Assembly (NCBI GenBank): GCA_007122185.1
Contig: SKUI01000128.1
Location: 1-6,862, forward strand
DNA length: 6,862 nucleotides
From: Rhodothermia bacterium
GTDB lineage: Bacteria; Bacteroidota; Rhodothermia; Balneolales; Natronogracilivirgulaceae
Direction of reading: 5' to 3'
Shown here: positions 1-6,811 of the stretch, one piece after another
How the letters are laid out: every line of letters starts with the position of its first letter
Numbering within the stretch: position 1 is the first letter of the stretch
Notes under the pieces: generated by a model
What the model saw: only the letters and a program-made list of their open reading frames with translations
Databases searched by the model: none
Told to the model about the DNA's origin: nothing
Position numbers and translations under genes: made by a program

Positions 1-455
1 AAGAACTCGCCGCCTCGCGTGGACACACCATCGAGCAGCTTGTCGTCAAACCCACCATCGGCAACCTGATCCTCTGGCGAAGCACCTACATTTCCGGCGA
101 CACGGTCCATGTGGATGCGGTTCGTTCCGGTATTTTCAACCCGCCGCACATCTACACGGGTGACGCCGCACCGCTGATCATCCCCGGGCAGGACTTCGCC
201 CGCTGGAAAGGGACCACGTTGTATGGCGACATCCTCCGCTTCCGACGTTTCTCCGATGGCTACCTGATCCATCACCCTGACAAGCCCGATATCATCGGCG
301 ATGCCCGCTACTCCATGATCCCCAACGGTCTCACACCGCTATGGGGGATCCGTGCCGACACGACCCAGCCCGACCGCCACGTCCCCTTCCTCAACTTCCG
401 GGATGCCGGGAGTGATGTCCGTGAAGAATTTGTCCGACAGCTTACCGGCAATTAA
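1..455 (+). CDS. Membrane-bound metal-dependent hydrolase, YdjM/DUF457 type (C-terminal part)
   Basis: This is the 3' end of a gene that begins before the window. The frame is open from base 3 to the TAA at 453-455, giving about 150 residues. The segment PTIGNLILWRS, followed by HVDAVRSGIF, then RYSMIPNGLTPLWGI and a final PDRHVPF, is the pattern I know from the C-terminal soluble part of COG1988/DUF457 proteins. That family is annotated as inner-membrane metal-dependent hydrolases. In the family, the N-terminal half carries several membrane helices and the presumed metal-binding residues; that half lies outside the window, so catalytic competence cannot be judged. The substrate is unknown for the family in general. 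A GTG at 111 could be mistaken for a start, but conserved family sequence continues upstream of it, so it is internal. The gene ends 241 bp before the next likely start and appears to be an ordinary chromosomal neighbour rather than part of the injection-system locus. Confidence 0.75.
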   Translation, partial: ELAASRGHTIEQLVVKPTIGNLILWRSTYISGDTVHVDAVRSGIFNPPHIYTGDAAPLIIPGQDFARWKGTTLYGDILRFRRFSDGYLIHHPDKPDIIGDARYSMIPNGLTPLWGIRADTTQPDRHVPFLNFRDAGSDVREEFVRQLTGN

Positions 456-696
456 AGCATCCCTCGGACGCAGCGCGGTCGGAGTTTGACCTTTCCGGAA
501 AATGGAATTGGAACATTTTTTCTGTAACAAATCGGCCCTAAGAAACTCCTATTAATACTGGATTTGTGATTCGGGCAGCACCATCGGGACACAACCCTGC
601 TTCCGACCGGCATGAGTTGAAGTGCTGCATATTTCTCCAGTACCGCAGTTGTTGTGCACGACGCATTGTTTTCTGACACCCAGACTCCGGAACTCC
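456..696. other. Intergenic region before the amidohydrolase gene
   Basis: This is a non-coding stretch of 241 bp if the amidohydrolase starts at 697, or 166 bp if it starts at the in-frame GTG at 622. It is more AT-rich than the genes around 500-570 and holds a 10-bp palindrome, TTTCCGGAAA (492-501), and a T6 run at 516-521. An imperfect inverted repeat (CTCGGAC at about 467 against GTCGGAG at about 478) is not followed directly by a T run, so I do not call a terminator. TATTAATAC at 550-558 resembles a -10 element, but no convincing -35 sits at the right distance. The promoter of the downstream pair probably lies here, but I cannot place it. Confidence 0.4.
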
Positions 697-2484
697 ATGA
701 GAATCAATGTCCATGCCCACGTATTCAACTTTCCATCCATACTGACAAAGGAGACCATCCTGCTGCTGTCGCACCGGCTGACCGGACGCAATCTGCCGGA
801 GCCGCTCCGGGACGCCCTCCTCTCGTACCTGCGCACCCGTCGCAAAAGCCGTCCGGGCGACATCTCGTTCGACGACTTCCACCGGACCATCCGCGGCACC
901 CGTCTTTTCAACCGGCTCATACCGAAACGCCTCCGTAGCTTTTTTGACCGCCATCTTGATCTCCCGCCCTCTTCAGAGACAACCGCCGCCCTGACGAGTC
1001 TGCTGGAAGCTACCCTCATCGACCGGCATCAGGCCTCGTCTTCCGACGTGATCAATGCCTTCGAATGGCTCCGTATCGGCTTCATGAAGCGCATCGATGA
1101 CGTCACCGACGACCTCGTCACGCACATGGACGACGAAGACGTGACCGTGGTCCTGCCCATGGATATCATCGACAGGAAAGCCGGCAAGCGAGAGCGAGCG
1201 CTTTTCCTGAAACAGCTTGAGGATACGAAACGGCAGGCGTTGCGGTATCCCGGACGCATCCTCCCTTTTGCCAAGGTGAACCCTGTGCGCACGGACAGTT
1301 TCCACGTGATGCGCGAAACGCTTCACAGTGGCGCATGTATCGGACTGAAACTCTACCCCTCCCTCGGATATCCGGTGCACGGGAGTATCATGGAGGATAC
1401 GCTTCGCTATTGTGAAAAGGAGTCGGTTCCTGTCTTGCTGCATTGCAACGACAGCGGGTTTCGTAAAAGCCGGAAAGATTCGCAGTACTGCAATCCGCGC
1501 GAGTGGATTCCCGTACTGGACACTCATTCCAATCTGAAGGTCTGTTTCGCACATTTCGGTGGACAGTCGCAGGATGGCAAGCCGGTCTGGACCGCACCCG
1601 AACTCCCGCAGGACAGCTGGGCTGTTGCCATCCTCGAACTCATGGAACACTATCCGGGACGTGTGTTCGCGGACGTGTCCTTCCACACAGAACAAAACGC
1701 CACACCGGAGGAGACGGAAAACTACCGGAAGAATCTGGTCGCCGTCCTCTCCGACGAGCGGTATTGCGACCATGTGCTTTGGGGCACGGATTACCACCTG
1801 CTGCGTATGGAAGCCACTGATACCGACTATTCCGATACGTTTCACACTCTTCTCGGTGATGAGCTTTTCACCCGTATTACGAATCAGAACCCGGCATCGT
1901 TTCTGGGGTTGCCACTGCTTGGACGACCCGCCGAGGCCAACATTATCCGGCACATCAAATGGCTGGCCGCCAATCATGCCCGGGCCGTCCGGGGCAGACC
2001 TGCCGCATGGCTGCGTGATCATCCCGACGGCGCCGCCATCCGCGGTGGCAACGGACAGGCCTCCTCCGACGGACCCGCCTGGGACAGCAACAACCGCATC
2101 CACACGACCCTCTTCAATTTTTTGTGGAACAACCGGCATCCGGCGTACCTGAGCGAACGCATGAAGCGGCTGCTGCGGGAGCAGGGCGATGCGCCTGTCA
2201 AACTTTTCGAGGCAGTCGGACGGCTGCCCGTCGGTGAGTTGACGTTCCACAGTGATCCGCTTGGCGATCAGACAGACCGCAATCATGCTATCCGCAGTTT
2301 TGCCAACCGGATCCATGTCTGGTATTCCGCGATTTCCTCTTTTGAAAAGAGTGAAACAAACGAGGCAGCCTATCTGAGAAAGATGGTCACCACCTGTTCC
2401 GACCCCTCCGTGACCATTCCAAAAATCGCCGAGGTCATGGAACTCTTCTTCCGGGTAAAACCTGAACTGGAGATCGAAACATGA
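697..2484 (+). CDS. Amidohydrolase (amidohydrolase_2/ACMSD-like TIM barrel) with long C-terminal extension
   Basis: This predicted cytoplasmic metal-dependent hydrolase or decarboxylase has 595 residues. The start chosen is the ATG at 697, because the metal-binding HxH strand (RINVHAHVFN, His6 and His8) follows at once, as is usual for the family. The GTG at 622 would add 25 residues with no family resemblance. Other visible motifs are GLKLYPS (residues 216-222), VLLHCND (His249), CFAHFGG (His286) and LWGTDYH (Asp365). Order and spacing match the amidohydrolase_2 set: HxH, strand-5 His, strand-6 His and strand-8 Asp. Two parts are unusual. A mainly helical insert of roughly 110 residues separates the first strand from the next recognisable one (VTVVLPMDIID). 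About 190 residues also follow the barrel; these are Arg/His/Trp-rich and resemble nothing I know. The family is far shorter, around 300-350 residues. No signal peptide is seen. The stop overlaps the next ATG by four bases (ATGA), implying coupled translation. The substrate is unknown. Confidence 0.8.
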   Translation: MRINVHAHVFNFPSILTKETILLLSHRLTGRNLPEPLRDALLSYLRTRRKSRPGDISFDDFHRTIRGTRLFNRLIPKRLRSFFDRHLDLPPSSETTAALTSLLEATLIDRHQASSSDVINAFEWLRIGFMKRIDDVTDDLVTHMDDEDVTVVLPMDIIDRKAGKRERALFLKQLEDTKRQALRYPGRILPFAKVNPVRTDSFHVMRETLHSGACIGLKLYPSLGYPVHGSIMEDTLRYCEKESVPVLLHCNDSGFRKSRKDSQYCNPREWIPVLDTHSNLKVCFAHFGGQSQDGKPVWTAPELPQDSWAVAILELMEHYPGRVFADVSFHTEQNATPEETENYRKNLVAVLSDERYCDHVLWGTDYHLLRMEATDTDYSDTFHTLLGDELFTRITNQNPASFLGLPLLGRPAEANIIRHIKWLAANHARAVRGRPAAWLRDHPDGAAIRGGNGQASSDGPAWDSNNRIHTTLFNFLWNNRHPAYLSERMKRLLREQGDAPVKLFEAVGRLPVGELTFHSDPLGDQTDRNHAIRSFANRIHVWYSAISSFEKSETNEAAYLRKMVTTCSDPSVTIPKIAEVMELFFRVKPELEIET

Positions 2485-3509
2485 GCCACAGCCAAATCAG
2501 TAGGACAGCGTCCCCGCAAACCGGAATCCGGTCAAGGGAACGGCATTTTCTGTTCCTGACTCTGTTCCTGACCCTGGCCCTCCCGTCAACGGCATTCCCC
2601 TCTTCTATCGGAGCAATTCAAAACGAGGAGGACCGGATTTCTCCCTACACCACCCGCTTTACCTTTGACATTCCGGTGGTGGCTGCTTCCGACGACTTCT
2701 CCAGTGTGACTGCCGGAGCCGCCTGGAACCTCGAAGTGAGCCGGCTGCTTTCTGTTTTGGGCCGACGGAGCCTGAGATCCGGCATCCTGGCAAGTGATGG
2801 CAATTTTAATTTTCAAAGCACTGGCGCGTGGCTTCTGGATGGAGATCTGAACCGTCAGCCGCTCACGGCGCGGTTTCATCTGGATGCCGGGTTCGAGCTG
2901 ATTCCACATCCACCAGAAGACATACCGACCGACCTGTTCATCGATGACTCACCGCCTCCCCGCTGGCGGATCGGCAACGTGCGGTATCACTACCGCGCGG
3001 CCCTCACACTGGAGTCCGGAGCGGAAACCGGGCAGTCATTCGATGACGTATTTATCACGGCCGGAGCCGGATTGCGGCTCCTGAATCTCTCCCGCACGGG
3101 CTGGAGCGGATGGATGCCCAGCGCGTACATTATGTATGAGGGCGTGTTCCTTGTTTCTGAGGATCGGGTTCTGGAAACAGGCGGGGATACGGCCGACCGT
3201 TTCCGCCGCCTGCGCATTGTGTACCGCCATCAGCTGGATCTCGGGACCCTGGGCCTGTCCGGCTTCACGCTAGCCGGCGGATTCCAGTTCACCCACGACT
3301 CCGGACAACCCGCAACGTTCCGTGACGAGGGGCTGCATTCGCGTTTTGGTTGGACTGCCGACCTCTCACGGGCCATCCGGTGGCAGGGCCGCAACGGTCG
3401 TCCCGGCCGGATCGACCTGTTTGTGCGGCATTCCGGCGGACGCATCGCCCCGCTGGTTACATCCGACCGGACGTTCCTTGTGGGATTGAGGCTCCCGTAT
3501 TCCCGTTAA
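2481..3509 (+). CDS. Secreted, probable outer-membrane beta-barrel protein of unknown function
   Basis: This 342-residue protein matches no family I recognise by sequence. The N-terminus is a long polar, basic region followed by a hydrophobic core (FLFLTLFLTLAL, about residues 23-34) and a plausible signal-peptidase I site after STA (residue 38). The mature part has many short segments of alternating hydrophobic and polar residues separated by Gly/Asp/Asn/Pro-rich turns, for example around residues 100-135, 165-215 and 240-285. It ends with a strand-like FLVGLRLPYSR. This pattern suggests an outer-membrane barrel, although the last residue is Arg rather than the usual aromatic. The start ATG overlaps the amidohydrolase stop, and a Shine-Dalgarno-like GGAG (2469-2472) lies 8 bases upstream inside that gene. 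This supports both the start and co-translation. A periplasmic beta-sandwich protein is the main alternative. The pairing suggests a shared process, such as uptake or envelope modification, but nothing in the sequence identifies it. Confidence 0.65.
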   Translation: MSHSQISRTASPQTGIRSRERHFLFLTLFLTLALPSTAFPSSIGAIQNEEDRISPYTTRFTFDIPVVAASDDFSSVTAGAAWNLEVSRLLSVLGRRSLRSGILASDGNFNFQSTGAWLLDGDLNRQPLTARFHLDAGFELIPHPPEDIPTDLFIDDSPPPRWRIGNVRYHYRAALTLESGAETGQSFDDVFITAGAGLRLLNLSRTGWSGWMPSAYIMYEGVFLVSEDRVLETGGDTADRFRRLRIVYRHQLDLGTLGLSGFTLAGGFQFTHDSGQPATFRDEGLHSRFGWTADLSRAIRWQGRNGRPGRIDLFVRHSGGRIAPLVTSDRTFLVGLRLPYSR

Positions 3510-3621
3510 CCCTTCAATAGAGGCAGCTTCCCCCTTTTTTGATCACATCACCCGGCAAATCATCAATCCATCCACAGGCATCTTCATCAGAACAACCTCC
3601 CGGACCTGTTCCTGATTTTCA

Positions 3622-3711
3622 GTCCATATCCAATCCCAAATCCAAACCCGAATCCGTATCCAAGCCCGAATCCGTATTACATACCCGAACCCAAATTCAA
3701 ATCCAAACCCT
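3622..3711 (+). repeat. Degenerate hexanucleotide repeat with an 18-bp tandem duplication
   Basis: About fifteen consecutive 6-bp units of the form ATCCAA, ACCCGA or ATCCGT fill the gap before the lipase-like gene. The core is two adjacent 18-bp copies, 3640-3657 and 3658-3675, identical except at one base (A at 3646, G at 3664). Phase and similarity decay on both sides: the units are looser from 3676 on, where the phase shifts by about one base. The stretch is purine-poor and contains C on the + strand in regular pairs or triplets. It lies in frame with, and without stops before, the downstream gene. Read that way it would encode a Ser/Lys/Pro/Glu six-residue repeat (SKPESV, twice). It is treated here as non-coding because the third-position GC content of this stretch is well below that of the gene body. 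Confidence 0.75.
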
Positions 3712-3724
3712 GATATCCCGCGCC

Positions 3725-5215
3725 ATGAACCGAATCAAAGCCCCCTTCTACCCGATCATCTACGTCCGCGGTTTTGCAATGACCCAATCGGCCATCGAAG
3801 AAACCGTTGCCACGCCCTACATGGGGTTCAACCTCGGCAGCACGAAAATCCGACAGGAGTGGGACGGCGAGGTGGTCCGGCATATCTTCGAATCGCCGCT
3901 CATCCGTTTGATGAAAGAGTACGGTTACGTGGACAACTACACCGATGGCGTTGAAAACGAGGGACGTATCCCCCCGAAAAGTGTCATTATTCATCGCTAT
4001 TACGAGCGGGCTGACCGTGATATCGGCACCGGGGAAGGGGCGCCGTCCATCGAAGAGGCGGCAGAGGAGCTCAGCCGGTTGATTCTGAAGACAAGGGAGC
4101 AGGTGTGCGGTGATGACGCGGAAGAGCGCGATCGGTTCCGGGTTCATTTGGTGGCGCACTCGATGGGCGGACTCATCGTGCGCTGCCTGCTGCAAAACAA
4201 AAATATCGGCACGCCGGAAGCAAAAAAACTGGTGGACAAAGTGTTCACCTACGGCACTCCGCACAACGGCATCGAAATACGCGGGGTAAATGTGCCCAGG
4301 TTCCTGGGCGGGTGGGACATCAACAACTTCAACCGGCGCCGCATTGCCGAATATCTGCAGCTGCCGAAACATGACCGGGTGGATACGCTCAATGGCTCTT
4401 TCCCGGAATCGCGCTTCTTCTGCCACGTCGGGTGCAACCACACGGACTACAACCTGTCGCGGCTGGCCGTGGGGCCTATGAGCGACGGACTGGTTCTCAT
4501 CAAAAACGCAAGCATCCAGGGCGCACCGCGTGTCTACACGAATCACAGCCACAGTGGCCACTATGGCCTGGTTAACTCCGAGGAAGGGTACCAAAACCTG
4601 ACCCGCTTCCTGTTCGGAAATGTCATGGTAAGAGGTGTTTTGGAAGTCGAAGAGCTGCCTCTGCCGCCCTCGGTCCGGAAGGCCTACGAATCGGGTCGGC
4701 AGATCAGGGCTTCCTATTTTTTCGAGTCGACGGTGATGCCACGGGGAGGACGATTCCGCCTGAGCGATCGCCGCACGGAGACGAATTCTGCCATTTTCCG
4801 CAAGTTTGATGATCTTTTTCCCGGGGAAAAAGCATCCGGCAACAGTGGATCGGATGACACAAATGCAAAAATGCCGGTCCTGTTCAGCGTATTTCTGGAT
4901 ACGACCAAAATCGAGGCCGGTCGCACTCTGGTCATCACGGTGGACTTGTCCGTCCGATCCACCGAATTCCGTATCAGCGGCAATCTGTTCACAAGTCAGC
5001 GCATACCGGAAGAAAACCTGTTCCGGGAGAAGGTCACACTGCATGCTACGAGGACCGGTGAAAAATGGCGGCTCAGATATAACCTGACGGATGAGGAATG
5101 GGGCGAAAACAGGGGTCACACCGCCGGGCTTGCCAACGGGACTCTTGCCATTCCGCTCACATCCCGTAAAGGATTCCGCGGCAAACTGCTGGTCAAACCT
5201 GAAGAGGTACGTTGA
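3725..5215 (+). CDS. Alpha/beta-hydrolase, lipase/PGAP1-like, with strand-rich C-terminal domain
   Basis: This predicted serine esterase or lipase has 496 residues from the ATG at 3725. The N-terminus enters the fold directly with PFYPIIYVRGFAM, the oxyanion-hole strand (usually HGF in lipases, RGF here). The nucleophile elbow is VAHSMGG with Ser146; the usual first Gly of GxSxG is Ala, a known variant. YGTPHNG (about residues 177-183) is typical of PGAP1-like and triacylglycerol lipases. SDGLV supplies Asp254, and the cluster HSHSGH supplies the catalytic His (274, 276 or 279), so the triad looks complete. From about residue 300 a strand-rich domain of roughly 190 residues follows that I do not recognise; it contains a low-complexity linker near 375-385. 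No signal peptide is seen, so export would need another route. An in-frame TTG at 3539 would add 62 low-complexity residues encoded by the repeat region; neither start has a good ribosome binding site. The gene sits 92 bp before a contractile-injection sheath gene, which makes a role as cargo possible. Substrate (lipid or other ester) is unknown. Confidence 0.8.
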   Translation: MNRIKAPFYPIIYVRGFAMTQSAIEETVATPYMGFNLGSTKIRQEWDGEVVRHIFESPLIRLMKEYGYVDNYTDGVENEGRIPPKSVIIHRYYERADRDIGTGEGAPSIEEAAEELSRLILKTREQVCGDDAEERDRFRVHLVAHSMGGLIVRCLLQNKNIGTPEAKKLVDKVFTYGTPHNGIEIRGVNVPRFLGGWDINNFNRRRIAEYLQLPKHDRVDTLNGSFPESRFFCHVGCNHTDYNLSRLAVGPMSDGLVLIKNASIQGAPRVYTNHSHSGHYGLVNSEEGYQNLTRFLFGNVMVRGVLEVEELPLPPSVRKAYESGRQIRASYFFESTVMPRGGRFRLSDRRTETNSAIFRKFDDLFPGEKASGNSGSDDTNAKMPVLFSVFLDTTKIEAGRTLVITVDLSVRSTEFRISGNLFTSQRIPEENLFREKVTLHATRTGEKWRLRYNLTDEEWGENRGHTAGLANGTLAIPLTSRKGFRGKLLVKPEEVR

Positions 5216-5246
5216 CGCGCAAAAAAAGGCTTCAGATTAATAAAAT

Positions 5247-5276
5247 TTAAGAAATCATTTATGGTGGATATATTAT
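5247..5276 (+). promoter_or_regulatory. Candidate promoter of the sheath gene
   Basis: The 92-bp gap between the hydrolase stop and the sheath start is only about 30% GC, far below its surroundings. It contains TTAAGA (5247-5252, 4 of 6 matches to TTGACA), an 18-bp spacer, then TATTAT (5271-5276, 5 of 6 matches to TATAAT). The overlapping TATATT at 5269 is an alternative -10 with a 16-bp spacer. TATATTG at 5274-5280 also comes one T short of the TAnnTTTG element of Bacteroidota. Transcription would begin some 20-25 bases before the sheath ATG. This fits a separately transcribed structural operon starting here. No terminator hairpin for the upstream gene is visible. Confidence 0.35.
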
Positions 5277-5307
5277 ATTGCATCGAAGTTTATCTACCTA
5301 CTTTACC

Positions 5308-6735
5308 ATGCAAAGTAAGAAGCCCGGCGTATACGTACATGAAATATCAACCCTGCGGCTATCAGTAGCTGGTGTAGAGACGGCGATACCCGCCTTTGTC
5401 GGATACACCGAAAAAGCCGAGAGGGTCGGGGATGGTGCGTCCCTGCACATGCAGGCGATGCGCATTACCTCTTTCCGTGAATTCCGGGAAATGTACGGCG
5501 GCCCCAAGCCCGAACGCTTCTCTTTCACCATCACTGATACCTACAACAGCAGGGGAGAGCTTTCCAACAGGCAGTTCGTATCAAAAATCCATCCCGATAC
5601 CCTTTCCCCCTACAAGCTTTTCTACAGTCTTCAATTGTACTTCAGCAATGGCGGAGGTCCGTGTTATATCGTCTCAGTAGGAGGGTATCATGATGACATC
5701 ATGCAAGGAAGCACGGAAGATGGCACCGGATTGCTGGGTGGGGTCAGGGTGCTGGAGCATCTAAAAGAACCAACCCTGCTGGTATTTCCTGACGCTGTAT
5801 CTCTGAACACAGTCAAGGAGTACGGTGCGGTGGCAAAAGAAGCGCTGGCTCAATGCAAAAGATGCCGCAACAGGTTCACCATTCTTGACAAATACGACAA
5901 AAAGACCAACCTGAGCCAGTTCCGCCAGTCACTCGGCTCGTCCTATCTCGAATACGGCGCCGCCTACTACCCCTACCTGCGTTCCACATTTAATTTTGAA
6001 GTGGATAAAAGCTCCGACGATATCCAGCACATCATCAAAGGAGCGCCACCTGAAATTGCCGTTGATTATGGGGATGTCCGGGATATGTCAGAAATGGAAG
6101 TAAAACACCCGCAGATATTCCGGTCACTTCTTGCAACCACGCGAAGGGAATATGTGGTAATCCCGCCCTCCGGGGCTCTTGCCGGAATATTTGTAAAAGT
6201 GGATCGCAACCGTGGTGTGTGGAAAGCTCCTGCCAACATCATGATCAGTGCCGTCCTGGAGCCCACCACTCCGATTACCGGTGTTATGCAGGCCCATTTG
6301 AACGTCGATGCGGCAGAAGGAAAATCCATCAATGCCATTCGCTCTTTTCACGGTCGCGGCACCCTGGTTTGGGGTGCACGAACACTCGCAGGCAACGACA
6401 ATGAGTGGCGCTACATCCCGGTCCGGCGACTGGCCATGTATATCGAAGAATCGGTCCGCAATGCAACCCAATTTGTGGTCAATGAGCCCAACAACAATCG
6501 GGTATGGCTGCGTGTGCGCATCATGATAGAACAGTTCCTGGCCGAGTTATGGCATGCGGGCGCTCTTGCAGGAACCGCACAGTCCGATGCCTTTTTTGTA
6601 CGCGTCGGTCTCGGTGAGAGCATGTCGACGCAGGATGTCGACCAGAGCCGTCTGATCATTGAGATCGGCATAGCTGCCATGCGCCCTTCGGAGTTCAGCA
6701 TTATCAGAGTTACACATCAACTCGAAAAAAACTGA
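5308..6735 (+). CDS. Contractile injection system tail-sheath protein (eCIS/phage-tail-like)
   Basis: This 475-residue protein polymerises into the contractile sheath around the inner tube of a phage-tail-like particle; contraction drives the tube into the target. The N-terminus KPGVYVHEIS (residues 5-14), followed by AIPAFVGYTEKAE, is the hallmark of sheath proteins of the extracellular contractile injection systems (Afp/PVC/MAC group). GGGPCYIVSVGGY is the next conserved block. The C-terminal core holds RNRGVWKAPAN, KSINAIRSFHGRGTLVWGAR (residues 339-358) and NEWRYIPVRRL. It continues with a helix around EPNNNRVW, then FFVRVGLGESMS and IEIGIAAMRPSEF, the usual end of the sheath fold. The N-terminal arm and C-terminal core both look intact, so it should be able to assemble. 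The ATG at 5308 is chosen because the conserved arm starts five residues later; the TTG at 5278 would overlap the likely promoter. No Shine-Dalgarno sequence is visible. eCIS loci often encode two or three sheath paralogues, so this may be one of several. Confidence 0.95.
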   Translation: MQSKKPGVYVHEISTLRLSVAGVETAIPAFVGYTEKAERVGDGASLHMQAMRITSFREFREMYGGPKPERFSFTITDTYNSRGELSNRQFVSKIHPDTLSPYKLFYSLQLYFSNGGGPCYIVSVGGYHDDIMQGSTEDGTGLLGGVRVLEHLKEPTLLVFPDAVSLNTVKEYGAVAKEALAQCKRCRNRFTILDKYDKKTNLSQFRQSLGSSYLEYGAAYYPYLRSTFNFEVDKSSDDIQHIIKGAPPEIAVDYGDVRDMSEMEVKHPQIFRSLLATTRREYVVIPPSGALAGIFVKVDRNRGVWKAPANIMISAVLEPTTPITGVMQAHLNVDAAEGKSINAIRSFHGRGTLVWGARTLAGNDNEWRYIPVRRLAMYIEESVRNATQFVVNEPNNNRVWLRVRIMIEQFLAELWHAGALAGTAQSDAFFVRVGLGESMSTQDVDQSRLIIEIGIAAMRPSEFSIIRVTHQLEKN

Positions 6736-6751
6736 TCCGAAACACCCCTGC

Positions 6752-6782
6752 GTCCGGCCGAAAATATTCCTGAGCTCCGGAC
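6752..6782. other. Short inverted repeat between sheath gene and next gene
   Basis: GTCCGG (6752-6757) and CCGGAC (6777-6782) form a perfect 6-bp inverted repeat around a 19-base AT-containing loop. There is no following T run, so it is not a standard intrinsic terminator. It could act as a weak mRNA hairpin that adjusts expression of the genes on either side, since sheath is needed in high copy, but it could also be chance. Confidence 0.25.
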
Positions 6783-6796
6783 AATAACACACCAAC

Positions 6797-6805
6797 AAAG
6801 AGGTG
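6797..6805 (+). promoter_or_regulatory. Ribosome binding site of the gene at the right edge
   Basis: AAAGAGGTG ends 6 bases before the ATG at 6812 and is the best Shine-Dalgarno match in the window. It decides the start of the truncated gene that follows and shows that the host can use this signal even though the sheath gene lacks it. Confidence 0.65.
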
Positions 6806-6811
6806 CCGACC

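Noticed and set aside
622..696. GTG at 622 as the start of the amidohydrolase
   Set aside because: The added 25 residues have no family resemblance and there is no good ribosome binding site. The ATG at 697 places the HxH strand at the expected distance from the N-terminus.
973..2316. Long open frame of 447 codons on the - strand across the amidohydrolase gene
   Set aside because: It is a mirror of a gene with clear family motifs on the + strand. Its translation shows no recognisable domain, and long antisense frames are common in GC-rich coding DNA.
3519..3540. C5T6 run after the outer-membrane gene as a terminator
   Set aside because: No stem of useful length precedes the T run, so there is no basis for an intrinsic terminator call.
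3622..3711. CRISPR array
   Set aside because: The units are 6 or 18 bp and directly adjacent with no unique spacers, so this is a simple tandem repeat.
4814..4832. Near-perfect inverted repeat CTTTTTCCC-G-GGGAAAAAG, which might be a terminator or binding site
   Set aside because: It lies inside the hydrolase coding frame (encoding DLFPGEKA), in a linker, and has no T run after the stem. Chance is the simplest explanation.
3677..5119. Long open frame of 480 codons on the - strand across the hydrolase gene
   Set aside because: It lies opposite a gene with a complete catalytic triad, and its translation has no domain pattern. It is treated as an antisense shadow.
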